The position numbers were made by a program, and so were the translations under genes. This document shows, piece after piece, positions 61,066 to 64,000 of a DNA stretch of 64,000 bases (position 1 is the stretch's first letter; each line of letters opens with the position of its first letter). The notes beneath the pieces were generated by a model. The model was given only the letters and a program-made list of their open reading frames with translations, did not search any database and was not told where the DNA came from. The stretch spans positions 18,287 to 82,286 of the forward strand of contig CAYOOD010000027.1 in NCBI GenBank assembly GCA_964405435.1, in the 5' to 3' direction. The stretch is from DVEG01 sp964405435. Its GTDB lineage: Bacteria > Cyanobacteriota > Cyanobacteriia > Cyanobacteriales > Oscillatoriaceae.

Positions 61066-62073
61066 ATGAAAAGCAATCGCCGTCAATTTCTGAAAATGTC
61101 TGGAGTGGCTGCGATCGCCGCTCAGATGTCGGCCCTTGGTGCCAGCAACCCGCCGCCAACATGCCCCATCAAGCCGCCCCGCTTGCGAGTGGGAGATACC
61201 GTTGGGCTGGTGAATCCGGCGGGTTTTAGCGACCCCGAAGATATCGACTACGCGAAAAAAGCTTTAGCACAATTGGGATTAAAAGTCAAGGTCGGAGAAA
61301 GAGCGCTGAATCGCTACGGGTATTTAGCGGGAACCGATCGCGATCGCGCCGACGACTTGAATGCCATGTTTGCGGACACGTCCGTCGCGGCGATCGTGGC
61401 GCTGCGCGGCGGGTGGGGCTGCAATCGAATTTTGCCGATGCTGAAATACGAACTGCTGCAGAAGAATCCCAAGATTGTCATGGGGTATAGCGACATCACG
61501 GCGCTGCTGTTAGCAATCTATGCCAAAACCGGAATCGTCACCTTTCACGGGCCGGTCGCGACATCGATATGGAATCCTTTTTCGGTGGAATATGTCAAGC
61601 GCATCCTGTTCGAGGGGGAGGCGATCGCCCTGCAGAGTCGAGAGCGCCCGATCGCGATCGCCTCGGGCAAAGCCAGGGGAGTGCTGATGGGAGGCAATTT
61701 GTCCGTGCTGGCGGCGATGGTGGGATCGGCTTACCTGCCCGACTGGAAACAGGCAATTTTATTCGTGGAAGAAATCGGAGAGGAGGTTTACCGCATAGAT
61801 AGGATGCTCGCGCAGTTGAAACTGGCGGGAATTTTAGAGCAGATTGCCGGATTTATTTTCGGACAGTGTATCGACTGCGAGCCGGAGAAGCCCGACGAGT
61901 CGTTAAGTTTTATGCAAGTGCTGTCGGAATACATGCAACCTTTGGGGATTCCGGCGCTCTCCGGGGCGGCGATCGGCCACGTCCGGGATAAAATGACGGT
62001 GCCGGTGGGGGTGGAAGTAGAGATAGACAGCGATCGGGGAACAATACAGATGCTAGAGTCAGCAGTGGCATAA
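61066..62073 (+). CDS. Tat-exported S66 family LD-carboxypeptidase
   Basis: A 335-residue peptidase. The N-terminus MKSNRRQFLKMSGVAAIAA has a twin-arginine signal, so export in folded form is predicted. The S66 fold is seen in RVGDTVGLVNPAGF, ALRGGWGCNRIL and MGYSDITALL with catalytic Ser142. Glu235 lies in LFVEEIGEEVYRIDRML and His305 in GAAIGHVRDK, completing the Ser-Glu-His triad. Such enzymes remove the terminal D-Ala from tetrapeptides in peptidoglycan recycling, or hydrolyse related peptides (microcin immunity type). Most LdcA act in the cytoplasm, so a Tat signal is noteworthy. Likely in one operon with the preceding HTH protein. Confidence 0.92.
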   Translation: MKSNRRQFLKMSGVAAIAAQMSALGASNPPPTCPIKPPRLRVGDTVGLVNPAGFSDPEDIDYAKKALAQLGLKVKVGERALNRYGYLAGTDRDRADDLNAMFADTSVAAIVALRGGWGCNRILPMLKYELLQKNPKIVMGYSDITALLLAIYAKTGIVTFHGPVATSIWNPFSVEYVKRILFEGEAIALQSRERPIAIASGKARGVLMGGNLSVLAAMVGSAYLPDWKQAILFVEEIGEEVYRIDRMLAQLKLAGILEQIAGFIFGQCIDCEPEKPDESLSFMQVLSEYMQPLGIPALSGAAIGHVRDKMTVPVGVEVEIDSDRGTIQMLESAVA

Positions 62074-62074
62074 A

Positions 62075-62160
62075 TCAGTGCTGAGTGCTGAGTGCCGAGT
62101 GTGAGTAGGGGCGAAAAGCTTTCTCGCCCCTACAGGAGTGAAAAGTGCTGAGTAAAAGAA
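62075..62160. repeat. heptamer repeats and hairpin after the S66 gene
   Basis: GTGCTGA heptamers (62079-62100) precede a hairpin with arms GTAGGGGCGA and TCGCCCCTAC (62105-62133), followed by more GTGCTGAGT. This may serve as a terminator for the S66 gene. Related arms are in the 28-base palindrome at 21652. Confidence 0.7.
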
Positions 62161-62342
62161 GAGTAAAGAAATAAAAAAGTGACAGAAAAAGTGAGAAACA
62201 CGGCCAGATTTTCATCAGTGGTGGTGCAGGCATTTTGTCGCGACTCTATGAAAATCTCGGTGTTGAAGGGACTCAGCCGAGCCGAAAAGCACTCTTGCCC
62301 GAACACTTTTTAAGACCAACAAAATTCACAGGAAGGCAAACC

Positions 62343-62774
62343 ATGACCGAATCTCACAATAGCGACGGACGCGAGAGCGCGCCGGCATCGCCGGAGAATG
62401 GCAATATCGAGGAGCGATTCTGGGGAAAAGTGACCGTTTTAGAAGAAGGTTCGCGCTACCGGATCAATCACATCGTCATCAAGCCGAGCCATACCATGAC
62501 GACGCAAATTCACTATCACCGCAGCGAACACTGGGTCGTCGTTTCGGGTACGGCTAAGGTCGTCTGCGGCGAAAACGAGCTGCTGCTCACCCCAAACCAA
62601 TCAACCTATGTGCCGCCTTGCACGCCGCACCGCGTTGAAAATCCGGGAACGATTCCGCTACAGATTATTGAAATTCAGAATGGCGAATACCTCGGGGAGG
62701 ACGACACGATCCGGCTGCCAAGGGACGAAACTCGTCCAACTGAGGAGATTTTGAGCCGGGGTGCGGGCACTTGA
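62343..62774 (+). CDS. stand-alone cupin of type II mannose-6-phosphate isomerase
   Basis: A 143-residue cupin from ATG 62343, with AGGAAGG at seven bases. It matches the C-terminal isomerase domain of ManC/AlgA-type bifunctional enzymes: ERFWGKVTVLEEGSRYRINH, then HYHRSEHWVVVSGTAKVVCG (metal-binding His/His/Glu), STYVPPCTPHRVENPG (third His) and PLQIIEIQNGEYLGEDDTIR. The nucleotidyltransferase domain is missing. It may interconvert fructose-6-P and mannose-6-P for GDP-mannose and exopolysaccharide. The first 20 residues are low-complexity (SDGRESAPASPENG). Confidence 0.9.
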   Translation: MTESHNSDGRESAPASPENGNIEERFWGKVTVLEEGSRYRINHIVIKPSHTMTTQIHYHRSEHWVVVSGTAKVVCGENELLLTPNQSTYVPPCTPHRVENPGTIPLQIIEIQNGEYLGEDDTIRLPRDETRPTEEILSRGAGT

Positions 62775-62827
62775 GGGACTGGGAAAAGGTCGGAGCCGGT
62801 CGGGTGGGATTGGCCCACCCGACGCGA

Positions 62828-63592
62828 TCAATTGCCCTCCATCCGGACGGCAGAGGAATTGCCCGAGTTGTCCTCCGGCATAATCGTTCCTCGCAGGGAG
62901 ACATTGCTGAGGTCAACATCGACCAACTTGGCACCGGCGAGGTTAGCACCCGCGAGGTTAGCGCGGGCGAGATCGGAGCCGTTGAGGTTGGCACCGGCGA
63001 GATCGGAACCGCTGAGGTTGGCACCGATGAGATTGGCACCGCTCAGATCCGCATCGCGCAGGTTGACACCGTGCACGTCAAGCGGCATCGGAGTGCCGCC
63101 GATGAGAACGACAGTTCCCATTTTGGCGGTAGACTGCTGAGCGTTATGGAGGTTGGCACCCGTCAGATCGGCACTTTCCAAATTGGCTCCAATCAGATTG
63201 GCTCTAGTGAGATTGGCATTTTCCAGGTTGGCAATTACCAGACCGGCCATGCTGAGATTTGCACCGCTTAAATTCGCCTCGTTCAACTGGGCACCGTGCA
63301 GTTTGGCTGCAACAAAAGAGGCACCCTCGAGTTTGGCCCCAGTCAGGTCGGCTTTATTGAGATTGGCTTCATTGAAATTGGCTCTCTTGAGGTTTGCACC
63401 CTGAAGATTAGCTCCCTTGAGGTTGGCACCGCTGAGGTTCACCCCGACTAACTGAGCTCCGCTGAGGTCGCAACCCTGACAATCCTTGGTTTCGAGCAAC
63501 TGTTTCAGGTGTGCGGGATTTTCCGCTACAACCGGAGTTGCCATAGCGATTGCGATCGACACTGCTGTTGTTGTCAAAATCCCTAGTTTCAT
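62828..63592 (-). CDS. exported pentapeptide-repeat protein
   Basis: A 254-residue protein from ATG 63592 (GGGGAGTGAC upstream). The signal peptide MKLGILTTTAVSIAIAMATP is likely cleaved after VVA, followed by HLKQLLETKDCQGCDLSGA with two cysteines (a motif seen ahead of many cyanobacterial pentapeptide repeats). Then come pentapeptide repeats of A(N/D)LxG type in two blocks (about 40-130 and 180-240), which fold as a right-handed square helix. A break with QQSTAKMGTVVLIGGTPMPL lies between the blocks. The periplasmic location comes from the signal; function is unknown, as for most of the family. Confidence 0.9.
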   Translation of the reverse strand: MKLGILTTTAVSIAIAMATPVVAENPAHLKQLLETKDCQGCDLSGAQLVGVNLSGANLKGANLQGANLKRANFNEANLNKADLTGAKLEGASFVAAKLHGAQLNEANLSGANLSMAGLVIANLENANLTRANLIGANLESADLTGANLHNAQQSTAKMGTVVLIGGTPMPLDVHGVNLRDADLSGANLIGANLSGSDLAGANLNGSDLARANLAGANLAGAKLVDVDLSNVSLRGTIMPEDNSGNSSAVRMEGN

Positions 63593-63954
63593 TGTCACTC
63601 CCCTCAACAAGCCCACATTTATTATTATGAAATATTTTTGCATCTTACTAAGCGATCGGAATCGTCAGGCAATGTGACGCGCTCGCTCCCTTGTTTGTGA
63701 TTCAAAACACAGGCTTCGGGCGATCGGCGTCTTCTCCCCTGCCACTGAGGTCATTGACGGGCCATTGATCTGTGCAGGTTATCCCGCAAAGCTCCGCAAC
63801 GCGAAGGTTTCAGCCGCAAGCAATGCCAAAATAGAGAGTACCCGTTCTGGATTCGGGCTATTTTTCCAGAATAGCTTTTGTCTGGTACGGTTCCGGTTGT
63901 TTATATAGCTTTACATTTGATGAGGAAAGGTTTTCACATAAGCGATCGGATTTT
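63593..63954. other. spacer at right end
   Basis: No gene is seen. It should contain the promoter of the pentapeptide-repeat gene (near 63610-63640, AT-rich) and that of any gene starting at 63955. Confidence 0.45.
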
Positions 63955-64000
63955 ATGAATGTGGAGAGATTGACAAAATCGTCAAAACAAGCGCTAATAC
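63955..64000 (+). CDS. possible start of an open frame cut by the right edge
   Basis: An ATG preceded by GGATTTT opens a frame reading MNVERLTKSSKQALI to the edge. The pattern (a leading helix with Thr-Lys-Ser-Ser-Lys-Gln-Ala) resembles the start of Clp N-terminal domains, but 15 codons cannot establish this. It could be spurious. Confidence 0.3.
   Translation, partial: MNVERLTKSSKQALI

Noticed and set aside
63740..63860. Possible tRNA or small RNA in the right-hand spacer
   Set aside because: No cloverleaf, T-loop (GTTCGAAT type) or strong hairpin could be built there; no tRNA was found anywhere in the window.

Overview
The window is cyanobacterial chromosome. The octamer GCGATCGC (HIP1) and its core occur throughout genes and spacers. 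The gene set is also typical: a fused RibBA, heme oxygenase HO1, two SLH-OprB porins, a Uma2 family protein, Mo-dependent nitrogenase C-terminal domain proteins and multi-PAS hybrid kinases. The many short intergenic repeats resemble those of large filamentous (Oscillatoriales-like) genomes; the genus cannot be fixed from sequence alone. No rRNA, tRNA, CRISPR array, prophage or complete insertion sequence was seen.

Layout. 1-5.1 kb: the N-terminal part of a CHASE2 protein running off the left edge, ribBA, a spacer of about 1 kb, and argC. 5.1-7.2 kb: a SWIM zinc-finger gene divergent from a small ribbon-helix-helix (RHH) gene, followed by two more small RHH-like genes and two decayed pieces of the SWIM gene. 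7.2-13.2 kb: a response-regulator/kinase protein overlapping a very large hybrid kinase. 13.4-24.9 kb: eno, gloA, an SLH-OprB porin, clpB, an EEP-family membrane protein, htpG and a Uma2 gene. 24.9-41.4 kb: three more giant hybrid kinases (Cache, CHASE4 and ethylene-receptor inputs), with rpmB and a vMAP-like HTH/REC/PAS protein between them. 41.8-48.5 kb: miaA and gyrB divergent, ho1, two paralogous Mo-nitrogenase C-terminal domain proteins and a cupin. 48.6-57.9 kb: mfd, a CNNM/CorC-type membrane protein, cdd, an unknown protein, aroA, an unknown protein and a lipoprotein. 58.4-64 kb: an iron-uptake porin with a Fur-type box on its promoter, a membrane-anchored HTH protein followed by a Tat-exported S66 carboxypeptidase, a type II mannose-6-phosphate-isomerase-like cupin, and an exported pentapeptide-repeat protein.

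How it fits together. Housekeeping genes (riboflavin, arginine, aromatic amino acids, glycolysis, translation, DNA topology, repair) are interspersed with sensory proteins. Four hybrid kinases of about 1400-1600 residues and two response-regulator proteins lie on the minus strand within 34 kb. Two of the kinases share closely similar PAS pairs and the same C-terminal His-containing tail, which suggests module duplication.

The most unusual points are: the divergent SWIM/RHH module with decayed tandem copies and a palindrome over the RHH promoter; the ethylene-binding kinase with every ligand and copper residue present; in-frame invasion of mfd (about 60 codons) and of a porin by sequence that is otherwise intergenic repeat; a family of palindromic MITE-like elements, two of which share a TATAGCGGTT end; and the Fur-type box lying exactly on a sigma70-like promoter.
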